From Candidatus Bathyarchaeota archaeon (GTDB taxonomy: Archaea > Thermoproteota > Bathyarchaeia > 40CM-2-53-6): a DNA stretch of 38,991 bases. The stretch spans positions 1-38,991 of the forward strand of contig VBBE01000023.1 in assembly GCA_005884605.1 (NCBI GenBank), read 5' to 3'. The position numbers and the translations under genes are program-made. Shown here piece after piece: positions 31,961-38,991 of this stretch. The notes below the pieces were generated by a model. That model made no database searches, was not told the DNA's origin, and saw only the letters and a program-made list of their open reading frames with translations. Position 1 is the first letter of the stretch; each line of letters opens with the position of its first letter.

Positions 31961-33409
31961 TCACAGAAGGCTGACCGTAACTGTAACTGTTGCCGAGTGC
32001 GATATTGTTCCACTGTTCGCTGTGACAGTGATCGTGTAGGTTCCAGGTGTTGTCAGTAGAGAGGATGAGACGGTCATTGTTGACGCGCCTGTTCCGTTTG
32101 CGGCGAGAAACACACTGACTGGGCTGAAGGATGTCGTTGGGTCGACGAGAGAGAGCGATGAGGTTATGTCAGCTGGCGCCACCGAGGCCGCGAGGTTGAC
32201 GGTTCCGACGAAATTGTAGAGACTGCTAAGGGTTATTGTTGTCGTCCCAGATGAACCAACAGGGACTGTCATGCTTGTTGGGCTGGCTGATATGGTGAAG
32301 TCTGGCGGTGGAGTCGTCACGACGAGGCTCATTGTCAAGATCCTAACCAGGCTTCCGCTGGTCACTTTGACGTTGAGATTGTAGCTTCCAGCTGGCGTTG
32401 AATGGGAGGTTCGGACTGTTAGGGTTGACGTTGCTGAGCCTCCCGGAGATAATGCGTCACTAGTCGGGTTGAGTGATACCGTGGTAGTATTTGCTATCGC
32501 GGGTGATGTGCCTGCTGCGAGCGTTACCGTACCTGAGAAGCTGCCTAGACTATGTACTGTGACGAGAGATGTCGAGGACGAGCCCTGTTGAATGCTTAGG
32601 CTTGACGGGTTCACGGTTATGCTGAGGTCAGGTGTGGAGCTGTTGGTTATTCTCCATCCTGTGAGCGGGTGTAGTTCCCATGAGGAGTATCCGTGGCCGG
32701 GGCTTGAGGGTGGATGCCATGTGACGAATCCTTGGACATCGATCTTCTGGGTTGGGTTGAGAGCGTCGAGTGTTGAGTTGTTGCAGACTGTTCCTGCACC
32801 GCAGTAGCCTGAAGCCATCCAGTCCCTATCGATCTCGAGCCTTATGCAGATTTTCGGATTGGGATCCTGGAGAGTCTCGCAGTTGCCAGTATATGCGGAG
32901 GTGTCTTGGAAGACTCCGTAGGCGTTGCAGAATGTCTGACCGCCAGGGTATGGCCCTCCCCCGTTCGTAGGCGTGTATCTTGCTCCACATTTCCCGCCCA
33001 AAGCTCCATCCTCGACGATCGAGTTTCCTGTCAGAGAGATTCCGTGGATTTCGACGAATGTCGGGTTAATTGTCCCGTTTACGTTGGGGGCCATGCATGG
33101 TGGATGAAGCGATGATTCGTCTGTCCCGTTGAGGACTCCGAACGGTCCACCGCTTTCCAGTGCGCCTTGGGTTGACGAGTTGAAGTGATTCCCTATCACC
33201 TCGTGGACGGTTGCCAGTGTCGCCTGACAGCTCACATTGGGGTTCCATGACGGGAGATTGCCCGGGGTAATTGTGGTCGCGCTGACTAAGTGTGCGGCAA
33301 ACAAACCTGCAGAGACTGCTAAGGCTGCCAAGAGCATTGTAACAGTAAATGGCACGGCTTTGGTTCGCCCGCGATGGACTTGACTTGTAGTTTGCAGTGT
33401 TGATGCCAC
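31961..33409 (-). CDS. large exported protein with surface domain and two Ig-like repeats
   Basis: A 482-residue protein starts at a GTG with a signal helix (VTMLLAALAVSAGLFAAHLV). Residues about 50-255 form a cysteine-containing domain ending IDVQGFVTWHP to SSWELHPLTGWRI. This end matches the W-x-x-x-(H/Y)PV end of the broken gene at 12624-13516. Two Ig-like repeats follow (LSITVNPSSLSIQQGSSS and FTISASPTSMTVPVGSSG), typical stalk modules of archaeal surface proteins. There is no C-terminal membrane helix. Probably secreted or attached to the S-layer; function unknown. Confidence 0.75.
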   Translation of the reverse strand: MASTLQTTSQVHRGRTKAVPFTVTMLLAALAVSAGLFAAHLVSATTITPGNLPSWNPNVSCQATLATVHEVIGNHFNSSTQGALESGGPFGVLNGTDESSLHPPCMAPNVNGTINPTFVEIHGISLTGNSIVEDGALGGKCGARYTPTNGGGPYPGGQTFCNAYGVFQDTSAYTGNCETLQDPNPKICIRLEIDRDWMASGYCGAGTVCNNSTLDALNPTQKIDVQGFVTWHPPSSPGHGYSSWELHPLTGWRITNSSTPDLSITVNPSSLSIQQGSSSTSLVTVHSLGSFSGTVTLAAGTSPAIANTTTVSLNPTSDALSPGGSATSTLTVRTSHSTPAGSYNLNVKVTSGSLVRILTMSLVVTTPPPDFTISASPTSMTVPVGSSGTTTITLSSLYNFVGTVNLAASVAPADITSSLSLVDPTTSFSPVSVFLAANGTGASTMTVSSSLLTTPGTYTITVTANSGTISHSATVTVTVSLL

Positions 33410-33621
33410 TCTATTTCCAACATAAGAAAAGCGGTGGAAGTATTTGTCCAGTCTGTCTACAAGAGCCTAGAAGGGAACACAATGTGCACACCCGACAACA
33501 GCCGAGATTGTAGAACGAAGCGAGAGAACCGTTCGTCTCCGCTAGAGATAATGAACTTCCTGTCGCCTAGGGAAAGTCCTGCATTTCCAAGCCCAAACGA
33601 AGGAAGAAGAATCCCCACATA

Positions 33622-35826
33622 TTACCGGTGGAAAAATAGCTTCTTGTATGCGAGAACTGCCCCCACAGCCACGACAAAACTTACAAGACCTACGAACTCG
33701 ACTAGTTGAAGTCCTAGTATTGTAACCTGGGAAGAAGAATGTGGCCCCGAGGTGGGGTCTGTAACGTCTAGGCGTAGAACGGTCTGATGATGTATCCCCC
33801 TTCCACCTGCATCAACAGTAATCGTATAAGAACCAGTTGAGATGTTAGACGGTAGATGAATAATCAGGCTTGCATCTCCTTGTCCTCCGGGAGTCAAGAT
33901 AACAACTCCGGGAGTGACCTCCACGGTTGGACCGTGCGGAAAAACGCTGGCGGTCACGGTTACATTCCCGGAAAAACCGTCAATGCCGCCTACGAGCAAG
34001 GTGAGGGTTTGGTTAGAGTCGGCCAGGACTTGAGAATTAAAAGAGTTCACCGAGATCTTGAAGTCTTGAACGATCACTGTCACGTTGATAGAGTGAGATG
34101 ATCCATCGCTTCGCCCAATGATCGTCAAGATGTAAATGTCTGCAGTAGTACTGTTGAATGACAGAGTGGCGGTCGAGGTTTGTCCAGGCCTCACCGCGAC
34201 AATCGCTGGGAAGATCGTCGCGTTATACACTGAGGGGCGAGAAGTTACGGATAGAATGACGCTGTCATTGAAATTGTTCAGGCCCTCGAGGTCGAGGCGG
34301 GAAACCTCACCTTGTCCGGCTAGTACCGGAGCAACCTCGGAGTCAGCTGTCAATTTAAAATCCCGAACGATTACCTTAACGATTGCCGCCCGCGAACCCA
34401 AGATGCCTGCCGAGCCTGTCACTCTAACATCGTAGGATCCTGCCGCAGTCCCAGCAGGCACGGTTATCGTGAGAACGGTAGTATTGCTCCCGCTGGCGAC
34501 TATTTGCAATGTGGGATTAGTTGGAGAAGCGATTGGTCCCGATGGGGTCGCGATTGTTGTCAGGTTCGTGACTCCTTCAAAGCCTGTGCTGTTGACTGCG
34601 ATCAGGGAAGTTTTGAAACTGCCCGGGTATATTGTGAGGGTATTGGGGGTCGCGCTTATGGTGAGATTCAGGAGTGGCGGTGCCTTCTCGTAGGATAATA
34701 TGGTTCCCCAGCCTGGGCCGGTCGAGGATAGCGAGCCGTAGATTCCTGCTCCCGGTGTACTGGACCAGTCAGCCATCGGGAACCAGAGCCAGTTCAACCG
34801 CGATTGTAACACGGTTACTTGGTTGTCGAGAAGGGTTGTCGCTGTCTGTATGAAGCGGAAGTTCGTTGTGCAGTACCCTGAAGATCCATTAAGGATCAGG
34901 TCTGGACACGTGACCATCGTTCCATTTGTTAGTCTTCCGAAAGGCCTTCCTGGTCCACCTTCCGTGTTCAGAACCGGCCATCCGGTGTTCTTGGTCCCAT
35001 TGAGCAGGTTCAGGAGCCATGTACGAGCGTACGTGTCCGCGGTCGCGTTTGACCATTCAGAATAGTGGTACCGGTATTCGAAATATGCATGTAGACTTAT
35101 GAACAGTCTGCCTGCCGGATCGCTGACTGTTGGATAGGCCTTCCAATAGTTAGCTACCGGCAGCCCGCAGGCGTAGCTGCAGAGGTTCTCGATGACGATC
35201 CAATGATTGTCCATAAGGCTCCTCGCTTCATCTACCCATTGCTGATACGCAGAACTCACTTTTAATATCGAAGTGGAGTTGAATGTTGCATTGGGCTCGT
35301 TGAGAGGTTCCCAGATTATTCTATCATAGCTACCCATGAATTGTTGTACAACACCGGCCCAGAAGTTCAGCCAGCATAAGGTACCGCCATCGGTCTGCAA
35401 GTCGTCGTTTCCGTGGTAGTCGACTATGATCCACAGCCCATAGTGGGCTGCTATCTCGATGGACCTATGCAACTGGCTTGCGTTGTACGTTCCGAAGAAT
35501 CCATTGGGGTTCGTGCAATACGGCGCAAAGCTGGCCCTGTAGCCGTTGAACCCTTTCTGGACGAGCATCAGGGCTTGCATCTCCATGTCGCTCGCGTTCT
35601 CGCCAGGGAAAACCTCACTCGCTGGGTTGGATTGGCTAAATCTGCTGCTCTCCAAAAGCCTACTTCCACCCCACCCGGTCACGATTGGAGGCATCTGCAT
35701 AGCATGGGATCTTGGAGCTTGGATGAGGAGTAGTAGGGCTACCATGATTATTGGCGTTAGCAACTTTGCCGGGGGCTTCAATCGGCGGAGGGGGCCCATT
35801 ACCCACTGCCAATATTTGACGTTCAT
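33622..35826 (-). CDS. membrane-anchored GH5-like glycoside hydrolase with Ig-like repeats
   Basis: From the ATG at 35824-35826 the protein has 734 residues. It has a signal/anchor helix (LLTPIIMVALLLLIQ), then a TIM-barrel catalytic domain at about 45-380. GH5 hallmarks are the acid/base E177 in IIWEPLNEPN, VDYHGNDD, SLHAYFEY and the nucleophile E289 in VLNTEGG. Three Ig-like repeats follow (LTISATPNTLTIYPGS, FKLTADSEVAPVLAGQG, FKISVNSFNSQVLADSN), then a C-terminal helix (LVEFVGLVSFVVAVGAVLA) and a basic tail. It should hydrolyse beta-linked polysaccharides such as cellulose or mannan at the cell surface. An in-frame start 43 codons upstream exists, but the extension adds nothing recognisable. 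Confidence 0.88.
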   Translation of the reverse strand: MNVKYWQWVMGPLRRLKPPAKLLTPIIMVALLLLIQAPRSHAMQMPPIVTGWGGSRLLESSRFSQSNPASEVFPGENASDMEMQALMLVQKGFNGYRASFAPYCTNPNGFFGTYNASQLHRSIEIAAHYGLWIIVDYHGNDDLQTDGGTLCWLNFWAGVVQQFMGSYDRIIWEPLNEPNATFNSTSILKVSSAYQQWVDEARSLMDNHWIVIENLCSYACGLPVANYWKAYPTVSDPAGRLFISLHAYFEYRYHYSEWSNATADTYARTWLLNLLNGTKNTGWPVLNTEGGPGRPFGRLTNGTMVTCPDLILNGSSGYCTTNFRFIQTATTLLDNQVTVLQSRLNWLWFPMADWSSTPGAGIYGSLSSTGPGWGTILSYEKAPPLLNLTISATPNTLTIYPGSFKTSLIAVNSTGFEGVTNLTTIATPSGPIASPTNPTLQIVASGSNTTVLTITVPAGTAAGSYDVRVTGSAGILGSRAAIVKVIVRDFKLTADSEVAPVLAGQGEVSRLDLEGLNNFNDSVILSVTSRPSVYNATIFPAIVAVRPGQTSTATLSFNSTTADIYILTIIGRSDGSSHSINVTVIVQDFKISVNSFNSQVLADSNQTLTLLVGGIDGFSGNVTVTASVFPHGPTVEVTPGVVILTPGGQGDASLIIHLPSNISTGSYTITVDAGGRGIHHQTVLRLDVTDPTSGPHSSSQVTILGLQLVEFVGLVSFVVAVGAVLAYKKLFFHR

Positions 35827-35999
35827 AGTCTGGATAGAACTCCATACCCTTGCGAGAATATCGTTCCAGATCCGGTTTGTGGTCGACTCAGATTCGACTA
35901 GTCCTCCGTAGGTGACGGGTTTGAGTTTGCATTTTGCCCTCACTTTCATGACCACATACGAGAGAGGGTTCGCGCCCGACCCTCCACAAGTTGAGGGCC

Positions 36000-36243
36000 T
36001 CAGGATCGATTTTTTCGCATCACACCAAGGTGTCGGTGACGATTACCGTCGTGGAATGGAATATTGTCCCCGCTGGCAGCGTTTACGTTGACTGTGTAAT
36101 TTCCAGGTTTCGTGGGGAACGATGCGGACACTGACAGAGTTGAAGTAGATGACCCATTCCAGCAACGCCTACGATAGCAGGACTGAGGGCGAGACATGGT
36201 TATCCCATCTGCTCCAGTCAATGTAGTCAGGTTCTAAGCCGGT
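36000..36243 (-). pseudogene. decayed Ig-repeat exoprotein fragment
   Basis: Pieces of one Ig-like repeat are spread over different frames. One frame has NLTTLTGADGITMS, the next LSPAIVGVAGMG, the first again SSTSTLSVSASFPTKPGNYT with VNVNAAS, and finally STTVIVTDTLV before a stop. Joined, they make a normal C-terminal repeat of the kind seen in the neighbouring exoproteins. At least three indels are needed, so this is a remnant. Its upstream end meets the last codons of the small RHH-like gene at about 36240, suggesting the rest was lost when that block arrived. Confidence 0.65.
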
Positions 36244-36505
36244 TTACCGGTGCTTGCAGCAATTGATCTCGTTGACCAGGGTAAATCGACTGGTGCATCA
36301 AATGCGGCGCGAGCTCTCTCTGCGCCATCGAAGACGAATTTAACCTTGCTTCCATCGAAGATGGAGTTACTTCGAGATTCTCTCTTACCCACTCAGGCAC
36401 GATGACCGCTCGAAGAAGTTGTTGCACAGTGACATCTCTTCTCTTTGCCTCCAACGCTAGCAGCTTGAACGTGCCATCTCCCACGGATAATATGAACTTG
36501 GCCAA
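36227..36505 (-). CDS. small RHH-like protein, fourth gene of a small-protein operon
   Basis: A 92-residue protein starts at a TTG two bases after the previous stop. The N-terminal half, MAKFILSVGDGTFKLLALEA plus KRRDVTVQQLLRAVIV, has a beta-strand then two helices, as in ribbon-helix-helix DNA-binding proteins. It is clearly paralogous to the 38-residue protein at 37395-37511. The C-terminal half is Gln/Ser/Leu-rich and less convincing and may be read-through sequence. It would bind DNA as a dimer, perhaps to control its own operon. It abuts the decayed exoprotein fragment. Confidence 0.6.
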   Translation of the reverse strand: MAKFILSVGDGTFKLLALEAKRRDVTVQQLLRAVIVPEWVRENLEVTPSSMEARLNSSSMAQRELAPHLMHQSIYPGQRDQLLQAPVNRLRT

Positions 36506-36507
36506 TG

Positions 36508-36765
36508 TTATGCACCAGACCCCTCGCGAGCGACCTCGGCCTTTGCCTCTCTCGTCTTGTATTCACAGTGGATTTGTCGAGGAACTCTTCCCTTAACCAT
36601 GACGATGATATTGTAGTCTACACCCACGCCTCTAAGGGACTGGACGAAGCTGTCAAACTCGTCTAGTATCTCCTCCTCTTTTCGGGCCCATGTCTGTCCC
36701 TTCAGTCTCATGTAGGCCGTCCACCTGTAGTTCTCTTGGATTCTGTTTTTTATGTGCCTCGTCAA
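36508..36765 (-). CDS. small basic protein, third gene of the operon
   Basis: An 85-residue protein starts at a TTG that directly follows the previous stop codon (36766-36768), with GGCGGG upstream. It is basic and helical at the start (RHIKNRIQENYRWTAYMRLK), then EEEILDEFDSFVQSLRGVGV and a beta-like DYNIIVMVKGRVPRQIHCEY. No family recognised. The direct junctions on both sides imply translational coupling with its neighbours. Confidence 0.6.
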   Translation of the reverse strand: MTRHIKNRIQENYRWTAYMRLKGQTWARKEEEILDEFDSFVQSLRGVGVDYNIIVMVKGRVPRQIHCEYKTREAKAEVAREGSGA

Positions 36766-36909
36766 TTATCCCGCCATCGTGTCAGTCGGATCGACATCCA
36801 CTGAGCATGCGCAGCAGTGTTCGAAGCAGAGCCGGCAATTATCGCATGTTAGACTCGTGGTTTCTAGGCATGAAGGGCAGCTGTTAGGATCCGAGTATTG
36901 ATCGAACAT
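36766..36909 (-). CDS. 47-residue zinc-finger protein, second gene of the operon
   Basis: The ATG at 36907-36909 gives a very short protein with nine cysteines: CPSC, then TCDNCRLC, then CCAC, enough for two zinc ions in a cross-brace like that of B-box or small viral zinc fingers. It ends with an acidic tail (DVDPTDTMAG). It starts five bases after the previous stop. A longer frame upstream exists but overlaps the preceding gene. The function is unknown; protein or nucleic-acid binding is likely. Confidence 0.6.
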   Translation of the reverse strand: MFDQYSDPNSCPSCLETTSLTCDNCRLCFEHCCACSVDVDPTDTMAG

Positions 36910-36914
36910 CGTTG

Positions 36915-37169
36915 TTATGAGCCATTCCTCTTCTCTACTCTTCCTTCGACTTTGAAATACACGTCTCGATCGTTCATCCACTCTACACGGACTTGTTCGG
37001 CACTGATATCAGTGTACACTCCGTCGAGCCAGACTCTTGCGTCTAATGATTTTGACGAATCTATGAGGTCAACCAGGAGGTCTTTCAGACGTCCAATAGT
37101 CTCGGGTTCGCGACCTTCCGAGTGCGAAAGCCCTTCCCGCTTTTCACTGCTGGAAACCATTGCATCCAT
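36915..37169 (-). CDS. 84-residue acidic protein, first gene of the operon
   Basis: The protein starts MDAMVSSSEKREGLS, has a polar helix (TIGRLKDLLVDLIDSSKSLD) and a beta-rich C-terminal part (ARVWLDGVYTDISAEQVRVE, DVYFKVEGRVEKR) that could form a small barrel. No family recognised. It is the first of four tightly packed minus-strand genes. Its promoter should lie in 37170-37394, shared with the divergent mini RHH gene. Confidence 0.55.
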   Translation of the reverse strand: MDAMVSSSEKREGLSHSEGREPETIGRLKDLLVDLIDSSKSLDARVWLDGVYTDISAEQVRVEWMNDRDVYFKVEGRVEKRNGS

Positions 37170-37342
37170 CTTCTATCTATCGCTACCTTTCGCTATTTTT
37201 TCCATATAACCGCGACGTTTACAAAGTAATCTCTCCTAACACACTGTGGACACTCGCCTCTTATCGAGGAATTCATAGATGATATCGAGCAAGGTGCAAA
37301 AGAGGAATCAGGTCCTAGTAAGCCTCCGACTAATGGAACAAA

Positions 37343-37360
37343 CGACTCGCTTCGGAGTCG
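37343..37360. promoter_or_regulatory. hairpin upstream of the mini RHH gene
   Basis: CGACTC (37343-37348), loop GCTTCG, GAGTCG (37355-37360) form a perfect 6-bp stem, 34 bp before the TTG start at 37395. It may be an operator or RNA hairpin between the divergent small-protein genes. The role is inference. Confidence 0.3.
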
Positions 37361-37394
37361 CAAAGCAAACTCTTGAAGATAAAATGGGTAAACA

Positions 37395-37511
37395 TTGCGT
37401 AAATTCATTGTGACCTTGGATGATGGAGTGTCCGATGATCTGAAACATGTAGCAAGAAGGCGAGACATAACTGTTCAGGAACTCCTCCGAGCGATTGTCA
37501 TTCATGATTAG
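37395..37511 (+). CDS. 38-residue RHH-like mini protein
   Basis: From a TTG at 37395-37397 the frame reads MRKFIVTLDDGVSDDLKHVA then RRRDITVQELLRAIVIHD and a TAG at 37509. It is paralogous to the N-terminal half of the protein at 36227-36505: both have KFI-x-(V/S)-x-x-DG near the start and RRD-(I/V)-TVQ-(E/Q)-LLRA-(I/V)-(V/I) near the end. The size is that of a bare ribbon-helix-helix unit. The start is uncertain, since a stop lies just upstream at 37389-37391. It may be a functional mini-regulator or a truncated copy. Confidence 0.5.
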   Translation: MRKFIVTLDDGVSDDLKHVARRRDITVQELLRAIVIHD

Positions 37512-37556
37512 ATTGAGCGCGCCGTCGTCGAATAGTACTGGCGGCCCTCATTTCTT

Positions 37557-37742
37557 CTACGGTTTCACTGGCGCTTTTCGAATCTTTCGGTCGCGTGATT
37601 GGGACTCGTCGTCCACCTGTTCATCGGCCGGAGTGGGCTTCGCTTTCTCATCAGAGTGCATCCGAATCCACCCCGATGTCTTCTGCTTGTCTCGCTTCGG
37701 CTCACTCGTTGAGCTTTGCTTATCTCTTGTAGCCTCTTCCAT
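37557..37742 (-). CDS. small charged, probably disordered protein
   Basis: A 61-residue frame starts at the ATG 37740-37742 and overlaps the end of the preceding regulator gene by 23 bp. It is made almost entirely of charged and polar residues (TSEPKRDKQKTSGWIRMHSD, DEQVDDESQSRDRKIRK) and has no predicted fold. The overlap suggests co-translation with the regulator. It may be real, but the low-complexity sequence gives no functional clue. Confidence 0.4.
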   Translation of the reverse strand: MEEATRDKQSSTSEPKRDKQKTSGWIRMHSDEKAKPTPADEQVDDESQSRDRKIRKAPVKP

Positions 37743-38379
37743 TCTTGGCCCCTGCAAAGCTCGGGATCAGCGGCGCATCTTTGTGCTCGCTGGCAAGACC
37801 CGTCAGAGGGCGAATGATAGTCGCGACTACTTGTCCGTCTGTTTCACGTGTCTCAACTCTTGCACCCATGGGTTTGAAGAGAGATTGAAACATCTCGCCG
37901 TAGAACGCTGAGACTCTGGGTCCTCGATCATGCTTCAACACTACAGTATCAGTTTCTCCATCGAGGGTGTACTGGAGTCTGAACGCGTTGCCGTAGCTGC
38001 CAATCATCTCCATCGCTTTCAGTGCGTTCTCTGGGTTAAATTTCTTGAACCAGAATAGGATCATCTCTGGAATGGTGTTCGCCCCCGCCTCTCTGCCCAG
38101 TTCGCGAGCTTCCTCATCGCTGAGGATGCTGAAGACTTTTTCCACAAGGGAGGTGGGAACTTGGATGAAGCCGAACTTACCGGCTTTGTCTTCCCACTCC
38201 ACTAGTTTTCTGAGTGCTCTGTTGGCGAGAAGGTTGAACGAGAATTGTTCTCTTTCGGCCATCTCGACGATGCCTGCTTCGACATCCTCGTCTAGTCTAA
38301 GGGTCCTGGTGACGCTTCTCGAGCTCGAAACCGGTGTTGATTTGAGCTCGAGCATGGTTCGTGTAGGTGCTAAGGTCAT
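37720..38379 (-). CDS. two-domain regulator candidate with RHH-like N-terminus
   Basis: The ATG at 38377-38379 gives 219 residues. Residues about 22-65 (VTRTLRLDEDVEAGIVEMAE, FSFNLLANRALRKLVEWED) look like a ribbon-helix-helix domain. A helical linker (DEEARELGREAGANTIPEMI, LFWFKKFN) follows. The C-terminal domain, with YTLDGETDTVVLKHDRGPRV and FYGEMFQSLFKPMGARV, resembles a small ligand-binding fold seen in uncharacterised archaeal regulators. It is paralogous to the divergent gene at 38642 over the first 110 residues. A transcriptional role is inferred from the fold and arrangement. A longer upstream extension of the frame is noncoding. Confidence 0.7.
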   Translation of the reverse strand: MTLAPTRTMLELKSTPVSSSRSVTRTLRLDEDVEAGIVEMAEREQFSFNLLANRALRKLVEWEDKAGKFGFIQVPTSLVEKVFSILSDEEARELGREAGANTIPEMILFWFKKFNPENALKAMEMIGSYGNAFRLQYTLDGETDTVVLKHDRGPRVSAFYGEMFQSLFKPMGARVETRETDGQVVATIIRPLTGLASEHKDAPLIPSFAGAKNGRGYKR

Positions 38380-38436
38380 TTTTTGTCCTTGAAACCCCCT
38401 TGGGTCGTTGCAAGCACTTAAGCGGTACGTCTCTCT

Positions 38437-38527
38437 CCGCTTGCAATCGGCAATCATCTTGCCTGTATGCACGGCATAGCTTTGCCCCGAGTATGCAGGC
38501 AGACCGTTTGCAATGTATTGCAAGCGG
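38437..38527. repeat. long imperfect hairpin between divergent regulator genes
   Basis: CCGCTTGCAAT (38437-38447) and ATTGCAAGCGG (38517-38527) are perfect inverted 11-mers. Inside, TGCCTGTATGC (38460-38470) and GTATGCAGGCA (38491-38501) pair at 9 of 11 positions. The palindrome TTGCAA occurs four times between 38409 and 38523. The structure lies in the shared promoter region of the two paralogous genes and could be their operator or a transcribed hairpin. Confidence 0.55.
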
Positions 38528-38641
38528 AAGGCGGCTTTTCTCTCGATCTGGCGAGAAGCACTCGGGGTGTGGTGGAGTAGGGCCAAGTTTATCTTTGTGT
38601 TTGCACATGATTGCAGATGCCATAGAATGTGATAGATCGTA

Positions 38642-38991
38642 ATGACACAGATTGAAAACGCTCTGAAACCCGAAGTCCGCAGGTCTCCCGACACAGTCAC
38701 GAGAACATTCCGCATAGACCGTGACGTTGACAGGAAGATGGAAGGACTCTCCTCAGAAGAGAGAGTCAGCATGAACCAGATGGCCAACAAGGCACTTAGA
38801 AGGTATGTTGAGTGGGAGGTTAACGCCGAGAAGTTCGGAACAGTCACCACCTCAGCCAGTACTATCAGAAAGTTCTTCGACTATCTTACCATCGAGCAGG
38901 CAAAGGAGATGGGAAGCTGGTGGGGTGAAAACCAGGCTCCAGGAATCATAACCTTCTGGTTCAAGAAATTCGACTTCGACAGCGTCTTGAA
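38642..38991 (+). CDS. RHH-like regulator paralogue, N-terminal part (runs off window)
   Basis: From the ATG at 38642 an open frame of 116 residues reaches the window end. DTVTRTFRIDRDVDRKMEGL and MNQMANKALRRYVEWEVNAE align with the N-terminal domain of the gene at 37720-38379. The following QAKEMGSWWGENQAPGIITF and WFKKFDF match its linker (GREAGANTIPEMILFWFKKF). The two genes are divergent with 262 bp between their starts. The C-terminal ligand-like domain lies beyond the window. Confidence 0.7.
   Translation, partial: MTQIENALKPEVRRSPDTVTRTFRIDRDVDRKMEGLSSEERVSMNQMANKALRRYVEWEVNAEKFGTVTTSASTIRKFFDYLTIEQAKEMGSWWGENQAPGIITFWFKKFDFDSVL

Noticed and set aside
31961..36243. Horizontal gene cluster border marked by direct repeats
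   Set aside because: No matching direct repeats or integrase were found at the edges. Only the Ig-fragment junction is visible.
37193..37468. A 91-codon minus-strand frame ending with a CPQC motif
   Set aside because: It is antisense to the conserved mini RHH gene and the rest of the translation is poor.
37495..37911. A 138-codon plus-strand frame
   Set aside because: It is antisense to the regulator gene and its charged downstream partner.
38380..38850. Upstream extension of the regulator frame to 38850
   Set aside because: It runs through the palindromic region and across the start of the divergent paralogue. The alignment of the two paralogues supports the start at 38379.

Overview
The window is archaeal. 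Several information-processing genes are archaeal in type: Alba, Sec61-beta, a three-OB-fold replication protein A (RPA), an Lhr-type helicase next to its usual phosphoesterase, an LSm-like protein, and archaeal forms of phosphoglycerate kinase and serine hydroxymethyltransferase. Both tRNA genes contain introns and encode their own CCA. Starts are often GTG or TTG. There are many exported proteins built from Ig-like repeats with C-terminal membrane anchors. Together this suggests a mesophilic TACK (Thermoproteota) archaeon, perhaps a soil or sediment member of Nitrososphaeria or Bathyarchaeia. The exact lineage is inference; no rRNA is present.

Layout. Bases 1-2000 hold a partial M29 peptidase, a methyltransferase with a damaged start, one copy of a MITE-like element and a truncated LAGLIDADG-like remnant. 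Bases 2300-12563 are mostly housekeeping: PGK, tRNA-Thr, an MFS exporter, a Roadblock-like protein, SHMT, Sec61-beta, an MBL-fold nuclease, an LSm-like protein, Alba, a class III aminotransferase and a UbiA-like membrane protein. Bases 12624-13516 hold an exported-protein gene broken by a second MITE copy and by a frameshift. Bases 13669-19706 form a nucleic-acid cluster: SWIM protein, small membrane protein, Lhr, RPA and thioredoxin on the minus strand, with the Lhr-associated phosphoesterase divergent. After a zinc protein and a tRNA-Pro with two introns come many small membrane or zinc proteins (20.6-30.6 kb), mixed with a cupredoxin-like protein, a two-domain exoprotein, a CDF-like transporter with a cysteine-rich head, a broken GNAT gene and a terpenoid-cyclase-like toroid protein.

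The last third is the surface and accessory part. It has a Gfo/Idh/MocA oxidoreductase, a large Ig-repeat exoprotein and a membrane-anchored GH5 glycosidase, followed by a decayed Ig-repeat fragment. That fragment abuts a tight operon of four very small proteins. Next come a 38-residue paralogue of one of them, and two divergent paralogous genes whose N-termini look like ribbon-helix-helix domains, separated by an intergenic region with a long hairpin. This 36.2-39.0 kb block is the best candidate for an undescribed element. The MITE family, with a reconstructable insertion site, and the tRNA-Pro with a D-loop intron are the other strong observations.
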